Assembly: GCA_024704765.1 (NCBI GenBank)
Contig: JAKMXF010000310.1
Span: 782,400-846,399 of the forward strand
Source: Oopsacas minuta
Taxonomy: Eukaryota > Porifera > Hexactinellida > Lyssacinosida > Leucopsacidae
Direction: 5' to 3'
DNA: 64,000 nt
Below are positions 24,085 through 33,034 of this stretch, one piece after another. Numbering within the stretch: the stretch's first letter is position 1; every line of letters begins with the position of its first letter. The notes under the pieces are model-generated. The model was not told the origin of the DNA, ran no database searches, and saw only the letters and a list, made by a program, of their open reading frames with translations. A program made the position numbers and the translations under genes.

Positions 24085-24628
24085 TTACAGTTGGTGAGGA
24101 GAGAGGAGAGAGATGGGATCATAGAGGGTTACAGAAAAGATACTTGTAATACAAACGATCGCAATTGGGGCAGGACCAATACATGCCCAGGCAAGGACTA
24201 TCAGTACATCCTCAACTATCAGGACTGCTTCAGCAAGTTTGTCATCCTCAGGACTCTCAAGCCCAAGCGAGCGGTAGAGGTAGCCGCCACACATCTTGTA
24301 CACGGATAATGGGAGGGAGTTCGTTAACAAGCATCTATTCACTGCCATGCAGAGACTCTGGACAGGTACACACCTTGTGCAGGGGAGGCTAAGACACTGA
24401 CAAGACCAGGGAAGTGTGGATCGAGCTAATGGTGATTTCAAGAAGCGATTATTCGCCCGTCTCATGGATGCGGGTAAAGAGACCAATGAGTGGGAAAGTG
24501 AGTTACAATTTGTTCAGTATAGTAAGAATAACGCATACCACTCGGTTATTAAGGCGACACCCTTCTCTGTACACTTTGAGAGAACGCCACCGGATCTCAG
24601 TGTGGATATGGCTTACACCTTATATTAA
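24085..24628 (+). pseudogene. retroviral-type integrase fragment, left arm
   Basis: Two frames together carry parts of an rve-type integrase: YQDCFSKFVILRTLKPKRAV (core strand with an acidic residue) at 24200-24310, then GDFKKRLFARLMD, WESELQFVQYSKNN and KATPFSVHFERTPPD at 24416-24628. The pieces are out of frame and lack the zinc-binding part, so it is dead. The family resembles gypsy/Ginger/KRBA2-like integrases. It is the inverted copy of the right arm. Confidence 0.7.
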
Positions 24629-25250
24629 CATTACCTCCGGCCAGTCCGAGCCGAGTAACTTGTGTTCCGATCAACAGGGGTACAGTAAGGTTATAGGAAT
24701 CGTCATCAAGATCGTCTGCAAACACAGATGAAGTAGGCCTTAGGATCGTTTGGAGATCGTCCGTATCAGTGTCGTCTGCTGGCGTGTCCTCCTGTTCCTG
24801 AGAGGGAGTTAAAGATGGGTAGGTACTGATATCGTGGGGAGAGCAAGGCTGTGGTAGAGCAATATCAGTGAGTGTGGCGCTCGCTGCAGTATCTATTTCA
24901 CCAGTAGGTTCCTGTAGAGAAAGAGAAGAAAATAACATAGGGCTGGGTGGTGGTGTATGCGGAGTATGAGCATACTCGGTAACCTGTCTGGTAGCTAACG
25001 CATGTTCCAGCTGGTCATCATCATCAAGGGTGTTAAGTACCTTGCATGGCAGTAGCATATCCACACTGAGATCCGGTGGTGTTCTCTCAAAGTGTACAAA
25101 GAAGGGTGTCGCCTTAATACCCGAGTGGTATGCGTTATTCTTACTATACTGAACAAATTGTAACTCACTTTCCCACTCATTGGTCTCTTTACCCGCATCC
25201 ATGAGACGGGCGAATAATCGCTTCTTGAAATCACCATTAGCTCGATCCAC
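24597..25250 (-). pseudogene. integrase C-terminal half, right arm
   Basis: 217 codons open on the minus strand. The first 65 residues are the integrase core end (same GDFKKRLFARLMD and YSKNNAYHS segments as the left arm). An acidic Pro/Ser/Thr-rich tail follows, ending RLGLAGGNVNIRCKPY. The upstream part continues on the same strand to about 25800 (SYREDGCNTNDPNWGRT-like), but with stops and frame changes. The open frame lacks the N-terminal zinc finger and the first catalytic Asp, so it is not an active integrase. Confidence 0.65.
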
Positions 25251-25821
25251 ACTTCCCTGGTCTTGTCAGTGTCTTAGCCTCCCCTGCACAAGGTGTGTAC
25301 CTGTCCAGAGTCTCTGTATGGCAGTGAATAGATGCTTGTTAACGAACTCCCTCCCATTATCCGTGTACAAGATGTGTGGCGGCTACCTCTACCGCTCGCT
25401 ATGATAGGTCTGTGGATGACTTTCAGTGTAGATTACCTGCCCTTATTGGCTTGGTAAATGGCGCAGAGGCGTACGAAGAGGACAATTACTGCACGAAGCA
25501 CGTGATAGTTGTGGCTCATGAGTATATCCTGTCACGTCCCCCATGACTGAGCTCGTGATGTGCGGCCACTAACGTATCCCACAGGTTTTCCTTGCCACTA
25601 CGCGTAACTTGCTTCGTGTAGTCCGCCGGATTTCACCCCTTTCACGTACAGGACATTTACACCCTTAAACTCCTCCACAGAATGGCGCAATTTTGTCCTT
25701 CCCCAATTGGGATCGTTGGTGTTGCAGCCATCCTCTCTGTAGCTCTCTATGATCCATTTCTCTACTCTCTCCCCACCAAATGTAAATAGATTGAGCTACT
25801 AAAGCTCTGCTTCGAAAATTT

Positions 25822-26706
25822 CTTTAATATTTGATGAAAGGAAAAGTGCACATATCCACTTCCTCTTATCCAGTTGATTATACGTGTACAGTTTTAAAGT
25901 AATAGATAAGTAAAAACTTAGTTTTTGCTAATTTTGCATTATTTTACTTAAACTTCGCCAATACTTAGTTTTTACCAAGGTTGAAACCGATCGAACCAAA
26001 TATCACTATTCATGAATAGTAACGTAACTATACTAATATTATTCGGTTTGTCCCAACCGAATACAGAATATTGATATTCAGTTACCACCGAATATTGAAC
26101 TAAAATTAAGATTTTACTTAGTTTCGAGTTATTTTAAGTTAAAGTTAAGTATTTTAGTGAATAAGACCCCAGGCATCATCTTTAGTAGCCTATGACTGAG
26201 GTAATAATGGATTTAATTAGGCCCTATAAACTTTTATCAAGATCAAGAGTTTCTCTTCCGAAAATATACACTCCCTGGCCAAAAGTATTGGAACACCAGA
26301 CCACTAATGACACATGTGGCATATGTAACTTTGCGAGGATATATGTATTGAATTTGTCTGTGGATATATCAGAAAAGGCGATTGTAATGATAAAATTATG
26401 GTAGAATTAAGTTCATAAATGTTTGAAACTATCTTTAGCCTATACAACTAAAGTATAATGCATATTTGTGTCAATTGTGACCTAGTGTTCCAATACTTTT
26501 GGCCAGGGAGTGTAGGTGTTTGAGATGATTAATATTCAAAGGCCTTGGTGGGTACTGAAATGGTACATCTTATCAGGAATATATTTTAATCGCGTGGGTA
26601 TTACGGGAGTAACAGTGAATAGCTAGAATTATGTCTATGATTCACTCATACATTGTATACCTACTTTCACAGTTCTGCTAATACTATTTTCTACATTTAA
26701 TAGTCA
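25822..26706. other. intergenic region with a Tc1-type MITE
   Basis: Apart from the MITE at 26269-26512 it holds AT-rich sequence only. A run rich in ttagttttacttaa-like words at 25910-26150 is low-complexity. Confidence 0.5.
26269..26512. mobile_element. Tc1/mariner-type MITE, 244 bp
   Basis: Perfect inverted ends: cactccctggccaaaagtat plus tggaacac at the left and the exact complement at the right, flanked by TA on both sides. The ggccaaaagtattgg core is typical of Tc1-family ends. The interior has no transposase. Perfect ends suggest a young copy. Confidence 0.9.
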
Positions 26707-27740
26707 ATGTTAGGTTTATCTAACTATCGTAAAGATTTTCTGTACAGAGCATTAAGACCAGATGAAGATCTTTATAAGGATATTGTATGTAAAGATCGTA
26801 ATTCAAATCGCAGTATTGAAGAACATGTGGAAGACGGACTTGAGTTTCCCTCAAGATTTATAACAATAACTGCTAGTTTTACAAAGGCAAAACATTGGTT
26901 AAACAAATCTATCATACTCCAACAACATCTCCTAATCACCCTAGTAGAATTAGAATAATTAAAATCGATGTCAAAATACTCAAGGACAAATATCCCCAAG
27001 TAGTTAATAATGCTTACAACTTTACTAATTACGAGGTTAGAGGCAAGTTTCTTAAATCAATAACACCTCGCACTTTTGCTATGCCCAATCGAGAGGTTGT
27101 CTTTCAGAATTCCATCTCTTATTGTGCCATCTCTGATATCTATGTATTAAGCAATGGATGGATTGGGACTGCTCCTCCGAAGAAACTTCCTGCTCCAATC
27201 CCTACACATGTACCTTCAACTCCAGTAATTAACCCGATCACTATTCCTACAACTGCTACTCTTAATCCTTCTGCTTTGGCCACTACACTCATTTCTATAC
27301 CTGTACCCACAACTCCAGTTATCGACTCAATCATTGTTCCCAAAACTGATTCTCATATTCCTTCTGCTTTGGTCACTATACCCATTTCTATACCTGTATC
27401 CACATCTCCAGTAATCAACCCTCTTATTAATCCTATACCTGATACTCCTGTTATACAGACTACCTCACCTAGCTCTACGCCTGAATCCTTTTATTCCAGT
27501 ATTTCTACAGTAGATAGAACATTTGATTTTCCTACTCATTCAGATTCATTTATCTCCTCACTTGATATTCCAGCTAACACATTTGAGAACACAACTCTTC
27601 CATCTGTTACAGGTTTAGTAGGAGAGACATGGACAGTTAAACGCAGTCTCTTTGATGGAGACGCAGAATCTGAGAATGATGCTAAGCGTATTTGTATAGA
27701 AGAGGATGAATACAAGGTATCCTATTATATGTATTATTAG
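26707..27740 (+). pseudogene. ADP-ribosyltransferase-like protein, paralogue 1 (frameshifted)
   Basis: Paralogue of the gene at 29288. Frame one (26707-26958) has LYRAL with the Arg landmark, the conserved EEHVEDG block, and ITITAS where the paralogue has ISTTAS, so the Ser landmark is replaced by Ile. Relative to the paralogue, four bases are missing at about 26910/26911, which shifts the frame. The rest reads in another frame to 27740: IIKIDV-like strand, YNFTNYEV, the Glu landmark in NREVVFQ, then SNGWIG. A Pro/Thr-rich tail and a charged C-terminus follow (VKRSLFDGDAESENDAKR). Both the Ser loss and the frameshift predict an inactive enzyme. The tail remains open for over 200 codons, so decay is recent, or the site is edited or spliced in a way I cannot see. 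Confidence 0.6.
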
Positions 27741-29287
27741 ATCTATATTGTTGTCTGTTTGTCTGTTGTCAACGAAAAGTTATAGCATGTCATTTTAAAT
27801 TCAATTTCGTGTTCCTAATTATCTTGTTGATGGAGTGAGTATAAATTTTAATACCAATTGGCTAAATATGATCCTCAATTATCACATTTTTGGAATACTT
27901 TAACTCAATGGTTTGTTTATTTGTTTGTCTCGATTTGAGTGGCCACAGGCCAACTTACACTTTCGCCTGCTAACAATCCCTTTGCACAGTCTTGGTTAGT
28001 ATTATAATATCGGTAATATAATTGTTGTTTTTATGATATAAAGAATTTATTTAATTATGTTCAACGGAATGCAACGGCTCAAAGACATTAGACATAGTCT
28101 GGTATAATAATACAAGGATTTCAATTGAGGAGCTTATTGTTTTTCTATTTTTAGATCTCATCAGTGGAATCTCCCTATTAATGATAGTTGGATTATTTAG
28201 ATTTTCTATTAACTAATGAGAATGCTGTAAAGTTAACATATATACTTAGACGTATACTACGCTACATTGTACGCCAGGACCTCAGATTCTTTCATTTCTT
28301 TGTTATTCCAGGAAATCACTCAATAATTAGTTTTCTTATTGTATAATTGATCTTCTGAGTTTTGAATCATTTGTTTTTGGTGTGATGTTGTTTTCTATCA
28401 AGATTATCAATCTCTATTTCCTAATATTTGTTAACCAAAGTCCTCACAAGTATCTACAGTGTAACCTGGTTAATAGGAACACGGTCAATACGAATTTCCG
28501 GTTAATGACGAGAAAATATTTACCCAAATTCAGAGATTGGAATTACTCCTGATAAAGCGAACATAATTTAACCGTCTGTTGGTGTTCTTATTAACGAGGT
28601 TGCACTGTATGTCCATTCAATTGATTTTGACAATAGTTGGTATGCTCTGTAACTGTAAGATTTGAAAAACAAAATTTGACATTATTTTGATGTTTTTAAC
28701 TGTTAACGGAAGATAATTGCCTACTGCTTTTACAATCAAATTATTATTCGGAACAAAATTAATTGAAGCAAAATCGTAAAAATGGATCAACATTTACTGT
28801 ACTAAAGCTATGTACACATTTATTGAATAATAAATAATCCATGCAAATTATGGAACACCGATTTAAAGTAAAGGTTATGTCTAATGCGCGTATACCGTAA
28901 AATTTATTCATTAATTGAACAGAAACAAATAATTAATTAAGGTTCAGAATATAGGTATAATAACTCTCGACAACAGGGTAATGCTGTTAACAGCTACAAT
29001 TTCCGTGTGCCGTTAACGGCAATGCTGATACCACCCCTACTTTTAAGTCAAACTATAATAATGTGTCTAGAGGTATAGTCAGCTAGTCTATGGTAATCTA
29101 GTGACTTTGGATGAAACACATATTAGTGATTCCTTCTGACGGCTAGTAGAGTATTTTGGTCTCGTGTGGGGCTTCACAATAACCGTCCTGACTCATTAAG
29201 ATTAATGTACGTGCCGTTGTCGGCACTGTAGCCACAACCATAATTATACGTATTAATCGATGGCATTTTCTACATTTCATAGTCACC
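27741..29287. other. spacer between the two ART-like paralogues
   Basis: No gene. Contains a TA-flanked MITE at 28457-28607 and a possible end of the nested-MITE family near 29170. The 5' flanks of both paralogues share the words tttctacattt and atagtca just before the start codon, consistent with a segmental duplication. Confidence 0.55.
28457..28607. mobile_element. TA-flanked MITE, 151 bp
   Basis: Left end cagtgtaacctggttaata; reverse complement of the right end cagtgcaacctcgttaata. TA on both sides. Pogo/Tigger-like ends. Confidence 0.8.
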
Positions 29288-31075
29288 ATGTTAGGTTTAT
29301 CTACATTTGACGAAGATTTTCTGTACAGAGCACTAAGACCAGATGAAGATCCTTATAAGGAAATCGTTTGTAAAGATCGTTATTCAAATCGCAGTATAGA
29401 AGAACATGTGGAAGATGGTCTTAAGATTCCCTCAAAATTTATATCAACAACTGCTAGTTTTACTAAGGCAAAAGAATGGTTGAATACATCTTTCAATCAT
29501 ACTCCATCTAAATATTCTCACCATCCACGTAGGACTACTATAATTAAAATCGATGTCGACTATATCAAGAGAGGATTTCCCCATCTTGTTAATTCTGCTT
29601 ACAACTTCACTGATGAAGAGGTTAGAGACAAGTTTCTTAACTTAAATATAACCAAGAATTATGCCAGAGCTTATCAAGAGGTTGTTTTCCAGAGACCTCT
29701 CCCTTTACAGTCTATATGTGATATTTATGTAAATGGCAAGGGATGGATTGGAATTGATCCTCCAAAGAATGATTCTGTTCCAATTCCTTCCATCCATCCC
29801 CCTGTATCTTCAAAACCAGAAATTAAACCTGTGATCGTTCCTATAGCTGCTCTACCTGATACTCCTGTTAATTTTGATATTACGCCAGTCTCTACACCTG
29901 CATTCGCATCTCAAATAATCGACCCTCTCATTAGTCCTAGAACTGCTTATCCTCTTCGTTCTGTTATGCCAACTACACCAATATCTACACCTTCATCCAC
30001 ACCACCAGTACTCAAACCTCTCATTAGTCCTAGAACTGCTTATCCTCTTCGTTCTGTTATGCCAACTACACCAATATCTACACCTTCATCCACACCACCA
30101 GTACTCAAACCTCTCATTAGTCCTAGAACTGCTCATCCTCTTCGTTCTGTTATGCCAACTACACCAATATCTACACCTTCATCCACACCACCAGTACTCA
30201 AACCGCTCATTAGTCCTAGAACTGCTTATCCTCTTCGTTCTGTTATGCCAACTACACCAATATCTACACCTTCATCCACACCACCAGTACTCAAACCTCT
30301 CATTAGTCCTAGAACTGCTCATCCTCTTCGTTCTGTTATGCCAACTACACCAATATCTACACCTTCATCCACACCACCAGTACTCAAACCGCTCATTAGT
30401 CCTAGAACTGCTTATCCTCTTCGTTCTGTTATGCCAACTACACCGATATCTACACCTTCATCCACACCACCAGTACTCAAACCGCTCATTAGTCCTAGAA
30501 CTGCTTATCCTCTTCGTTCTGTTATGCCAACTACACCAATATCTACACCTTCATCCACACCACCAGTACTCAAACCTCTCATTAGTCCTAGAACTGCTTA
30601 TCCTCTTCGTTCTGTTATGCCAACTACACCAATATCTACACCTTCATCCACACCACCAGTACTCAAACCGCTCATTAGTCCTAGAACTGCTTATCCTCTT
30701 CGTTCTGTTATGCCAACTACACCAATATCTACACCTTCATCCACACCACCAGTACTCAAACCTCTCATTAGTCCTAGAACTGCTTATCCTCTTCGTTCTG
30801 TTATGCCAACTACACCAATATCTACACCTTCATCCACACCACCAGTACTCGACCCTCTCATTAGTCCTAGAACTACTAAACATGTTACTGCACCTACCTT
30901 TTCACCTGTATATAGTAATTCCAGTATTTCTCCAGTAGATAGAACATTTGATATTTCTACCGATTCAGATTCATTTGCCTCTTCAGTTTTTATTCCGCCT
31001 AACTCAATTACAGAGAACACAACTTTCCCAGCTACTACAAGGTTTAGTAAGAGAGACAAGGACAGTAAAGCGTAG
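29288..31075 (+). CDS. ADP-ribosyltransferase-like domain protein with repeat tail, paralogue 2
   Basis: 595 residues. Residues 1-155 form a compact domain with the landmarks of R-S-E-class ADP-ribosyltransferase folds: Arg14 in LYRAL at the first strand, a Ser-Thr-Thr strand (FISTTAS, Ser53), and Glu131 in YQEVVFQ followed by ICDIYV. The residue two before the Glu is Tyr, not Glu/Gln, so substrate choice cannot be predicted. Such enzymes move ADP-ribose from NAD+ to proteins or other acceptors. The tail (about 160-560) is Ser/Thr/Pro-rich with ten identical-length 31-residue repeats. A one-base insertion near 31037-31041, judged against paralogue 1, moves the conserved charged C-terminus (31040-31142) out of frame, so the annotated end may be a truncation. 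No signal peptide; predicted intracellular. The fold assignment is by motif only. Confidence 0.6.
   Translation: MLGLSTFDEDFLYRALRPDEDPYKEIVCKDRYSNRSIEEHVEDGLKIPSKFISTTASFTKAKEWLNTSFNHTPSKYSHHPRRTTIIKIDVDYIKRGFPHLVNSAYNFTDEEVRDKFLNLNITKNYARAYQEVVFQRPLPLQSICDIYVNGKGWIGIDPPKNDSVPIPSIHPPVSSKPEIKPVIVPIAALPDTPVNFDITPVSTPAFASQIIDPLISPRTAYPLRSVMPTTPISTPSSTPPVLKPLISPRTAYPLRSVMPTTPISTPSSTPPVLKPLISPRTAHPLRSVMPTTPISTPSSTPPVLKPLISPRTAYPLRSVMPTTPISTPSSTPPVLKPLISPRTAHPLRSVMPTTPISTPSSTPPVLKPLISPRTAYPLRSVMPTTPISTPSSTPPVLKPLISPRTAYPLRSVMPTTPISTPSSTPPVLKPLISPRTAYPLRSVMPTTPISTPSSTPPVLKPLISPRTAYPLRSVMPTTPISTPSSTPPVLKPLISPRTAYPLRSVMPTTPISTPSSTPPVLDPLISPRTTKHVTAPTFSPVYSNSSISPVDRTFDISTDSDSFASSVFIPPNSITENTTFPATTRFSKRDKDSKA
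29927..30856 (+). repeat. 93-bp in-frame tandem repeat, ten copies
   Basis: Exactly 930 bp, ten units with no length change, each encoding 31 residues that start LISPRTAYPLRSVMPTTPIS. Variation is limited to a few sites: Tyr or His at one position (units 3 and 5 have His) and cct or ccg at another. Alternating variants suggest block duplications of two units. Several SP/TP sites per unit. The near-identity implies very recent expansion. Confidence 0.97.
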
Positions 31076-31142
31076 ATTATTTGATGGAAACTCAGAATCT
31101 GAGAATGATGCTAAGCGTAATTGTGTAGAAGAGAATATCTGA

Positions 31143-32635
31143 TATATTGCAAGTAATTTGCAAATAAAACCATTCTTAATTAGAGTAAAACTCTTTAATA
31201 GTTATTATTAATTTTATGTATACAATTTTGAATTCTAATTCTGTTTTTTATACACATTAGTATGTTTTGTTGTTGTTGTTGTTGTTGTTTTACAGTCATC
31301 TTTTATTATATTTCCTTCAAACAATTCATACCAAATCTGTACTCAGAATGTTTATGATAATGTCTCTTGGGTTTTTCAGAATTTTGAATTTGTATAATAA
31401 ACACCTATTTACCTTGGAAATTGAAATGTCAATATTGTTAATTAAAATATGAATCACTTTTGTGCAATTCTCGTGGCTCATCATTGAATGTATTGCACAC
31501 AACGGCATTAACTTGAGACTGTAATCTGATTAGCCGAGAAGTGTACTGAAAATGCTATTATCAGTTTATCACACCTATTTTAAACCATATTTTACACACA
31601 TTTTGAGTGAAATTCAAATTAATGCTACAGAGTTGCTTCCAACGGCTAAACTAGGGTTATATATTTGCTGATTTCAGATTTATCATTATACATGTCTATG
31701 GCCTACTTAATACACGACCGTGTATGTCACCGAGTAGGCGATTTCATTTTACTATTTTAAAACAAAAAACAAATTAAAGCTTTTAACATTTGCTAATTAA
31801 ACTTTCTAGGGATTTCCGTATATGAGGAGTTCATTGAGACTACTTAGCAAGTTCTTACGACTATCTTACATATCGTTTAGTCTATTTTGAAAATTATGAC
31901 ATTAATCTATATTATTAAATTGTTACTTTTGTCTGTCTGTCTATTTGTCCGTTGTCAAGCGAAGGATTTATGGAATGTTGTATAGAATTCGAATTTCTCA
32001 ATTCTGAGATGTCGCATAACTACCAGCATTGCCGTTAAATTTTTGTGATCACCAAGAAAGTAAACATAGTTCAATAAAACTTTACTAAATACAATAGATT
32101 CTCGTTAATACGTACATCAGGGGGACTGCTAAAATTCATACTCCTTATCCGGAGTACTTATTATCCGAACTAATTTACATTGAAAGGGCATCGAAGGGGA
32201 CTGATAAAGTGTACAAATTTGTACTCCTTAACCTGTTCGTATTAACGAGACTCTACTGTATATCGAATATGCTAAATCCAAATGTCACACTTTTGAATTA
32301 ATCATATGTAAATTTATTCATTGTTTTTATGAATATAAAGTAAACAAATAGTTGAAATCACATTTCGTGAATTTAATGATCAACCTAGGACAACAGCTGT
32401 TAGTCTGTTACATTGCTGTAGTTTTCAGAATTCATTCCTCAATTATTTAAAGTTTACACTGATGATTTAATTAATCTATCCAAGATGAGTTGGACGTTTA
32501 TAGTTTTTCCTGTTCCTTATTCAACATGAATAATGGTTAGAGTGATTAGATAATTATCAGTATGGTTAGATGTTTCAAAATTATCTATTTAATGGGTTGG
32601 AAATTCCATTAATTTATTTAGCTGTATTCATCTTG
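31143..32635. other. intergenic region
   Basis: No gene seen. Holds a (gttgttgtt) microsatellite near 31268-31290, a TA-flanked MITE at 32092-32258, and one dispersed-repeat copy at about 32265-32360. Confidence 0.5.
32092..32258. mobile_element. TA-flanked MITE, 167 bp
   Basis: Left end caatagattctcgttaatac; reverse complement of the right end cagtagagtctcgttaatac. TA on both sides. A partner of similar sequence, without clean ends, lies at about 58270-58375. Confidence 0.8.
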
Positions 32636-33034
32636 ATGGAGACTTTAATCAAGCTATCTAAACCTACCATTCTGATTTCTGGTGTCATGCTATTAGCATA
32701 TGCCAGCATGAAAATAGTAACCCCAACATCAGATTTCACATCTACGATGTCTGTCGAAGAGAAGAGAGCAAGAGAAATACACACTGCACAAATGATGCGG
32801 TATCTCGAGGCGAATGCTAGATCTGATAATCCGATCTGGAAAGTCCCACCTCCACCTAGGATGCCAACTTTTGCTCCTAAAGAAGATGTCCATCCTAAAG
32901 CACAACTAGAATTAAATGAGAGGAATAAAGAACTAAAGAAGCGGAGTGATGAGAGCAAGAAGAGGAGAAGTATTAGACATAGCTCCAGCTCTGATAAAAT
33001 GATGAAAGATATTGAAGCAACCAAATTAGACTGA
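32636..33034 (+). CDS. UQCC3-like mitochondrial complex III assembly factor (tentative)
   Basis: The ATG at 32636 gives 132 residues; the frame is open further upstream to 32570. The N-terminus METLIKLSK is followed by one membrane helix (about 10-28, ILISGVMLLAYASMKI) and then IVTP. This layout, a short N-terminus, one helix, IVTP and then an amphipathic charged region, is that of UQCC3, an inner-mitochondrial-membrane factor needed for cytochrome b and complex III assembly. Here the soluble part has EEKRAREIHTAQMMRYLEA and then NPIWKVPPPPRMP. The Lys/Glu/Ser-rich C-terminal extension is longer than in the roughly 90-residue vertebrate protein. The similarity is short, so the assignment is a guess; another small single-pass membrane protein is possible. 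The longer start would add a second hydrophobic stretch and seems less likely. Confidence 0.5.
   Translation: METLIKLSKPTILISGVMLLAYASMKIVTPTSDFTSTMSVEEKRAREIHTAQMMRYLEANARSDNPIWKVPPPPRMPTFAPKEDVHPKAQLELNERNKELKKRSDESKKRRSIRHSSSSDKMMKDIEATKLD

Larger units (their letters stand above)
24053..25821. mobile_element. palindromic element with two inverted integrase gene remnants
   Basis: Perfect 20-bp terminal inverted repeats, aaattttcgaagcagagctt at 24053-24072 and its complement at 25802-25821. Long near-identical inverted arms lie inside, 24266-24610 against 25056-25401. Each arm encodes the same integrase piece reading inward. No clean target duplication is seen. It may be a Ginger-like DNA transposon (gypsy-type integrase with terminal inverted repeats) rearranged head to head, or a fold-back derivative. 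Confidence 0.75.

Noticed and set aside
24085-24486. 133-codon minus-strand frame, duplicated at 25180-25404 on the plus strand
   Set aside because: Antisense shadow of the inverted integrase arms.
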